Shown here piece after piece: positions 5,106-5,355 of a stretch of 5,355 nt of DNA. Each line of letters opens with the position of its first letter. The first letter of the stretch is position 1. The notes under the pieces were generated by a model, which saw only the letters and a program-made list of their open reading frames with translations, had not been told where the DNA came from and searched no databases. The position numbers and the translations under genes are program-made. The DNA comes from Pseudomonadota bacterium (GTDB lineage Bacteria > Pseudomonadota > Gammaproteobacteria > Burkholderiales > Burkholderiaceae_B), in the NCBI GenBank assembly GCA_023432075.1, contig JAEYVD010000357.1, positions 1-5,355 on the forward strand. Reading direction: 5' to 3'.

Positions 5106-5355
5106 ATGCAAATAGCAGCCAAATCCGTTGAAATCACCGAGTCTTCCTGGGAAGAATCGGTTTCCGCCTGGATGGACGGAGAGGATTCCGACGATATTCT
5201 TCCCAGTCTGTTGTCCAAAGAGGGACGTCAGACTTGGGACACCTATCATCTGATTGGTGATTCCCTGCGCAACGCCGATCTGGCGCTGACGCCCAGCGCG
5301 GCCTTCTCGGCCCGCCTGGCGCGCGCGCTGGACGCGGAATTGCCCATCGTAGCGG
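5106..5355 (+). CDS. rseA: sigma-E anti-sigma factor RseA, N-terminal part, 3' truncated
   Basis: The frame is open from ATG 5106 to the window end (83 complete codons, no stop). RseA is a single-pass inner-membrane protein whose cytoplasmic N-terminal domain holds sigma-E; stress-triggered proteolysis releases it. The visible part is that domain: VSAWMDGE at residues 19-26 and TWDTYHLIGDSLRNADLA at 43-60 match the RseA/MucA hallmarks (E. coli SALMDGE and TWESYHLIRDSMR), followed by FSARLARALDAE at 67-78. The transmembrane segment and periplasmic RseB-binding part lie beyond the window. A strong ribosome binding site, AAGGAG (5092-5097), stands 8 nt before the ATG and overlaps the rpoE stop, so the two genes are co-expressed at a set ratio. 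MucA is the name used for the equivalent protein in pseudomonads. Codon use is slightly less GC-rich than in the fab genes. Confidence 0.92.
   Translation, partial: MQIAAKSVEITESSWEESVSAWMDGEDSDDILPSLLSKEGRQTWDTYHLIGDSLRNADLALTPSAAFSARLARALDAELPIVA

Noticed and set aside
1..5355. A novel defence, mobile or biosynthetic system
   Set aside because: All genes but one are recognisable core genes in conserved order; no repeats, integrase, toxin-antitoxin pair or compositional island is visible.

Overview
The window is a GC-rich, densely coding stretch of a proteobacterial chromosome. It holds the fatty-acid synthesis cluster fabH(3' end)-fabD-fabG-acpP-fabF, followed by a small membrane-protein gene, the envelope-stress sigma factor rpoE and the 5' end of its anti-sigma factor gene rseA. 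All genes read on the + strand. The gene order, the high GC content and the protein sequences suggest a betaproteobacterium of the Burkholderiales, most likely a Bordetella/Achromobacter-type member of the Alcaligenaceae. That assignment is inferred from recalled family knowledge, not from a database search.

Layout. Positions 1-369 are the C-terminal third of FabH (start and catalytic Cys lie outside the window). A 96-nt gap with a stem-loop leads to fabD (466-1401), and fabG (1405-2157) follows after only 3 nt. The 191-nt fabG-acpP gap holds a long hairpin right after the fabG stop and then a promoter with a perfect TATAAT box just upstream of acpP (2349-2588). The 183-nt acpP-fabF gap is filled by two inverted repeats, the second of which resembles a terminator or attenuator. 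fabF (2772-4001) starts at GTG behind a strong ribosome binding site. One nucleotide after the fabF stop, a two-transmembrane protein resembling the YgfX/CptA family can begin (about 4003-4497). Its stop overlaps the rpoE start in ATGA. rpoE (4494-5093) is followed 12 nt later by rseA (5106 to the window end).

How the genes work together. FabD loads malonyl groups onto ACP. FabH starts chains, FabF elongates them, and FabG reduces the 3-ketoacyl-ACP products. ACP carries every intermediate and must be made in large excess, which fits its own promoter and the hairpins on both sides of the gene. The downstream trio is the start of a sigma-E module: RpoE drives envelope-stress genes and RseA holds it at the inner membrane. 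Close spacing from fabF through rpoE suggests that read-through from the lipid genes can feed sigma-E expression.

I see no mobile element, CRISPR array, tRNA, rRNA or clearly novel system. The points worth a second look are the intergenic RNA structures around acpP, the physical linkage of fabF to rpoE, and the small membrane protein between them.
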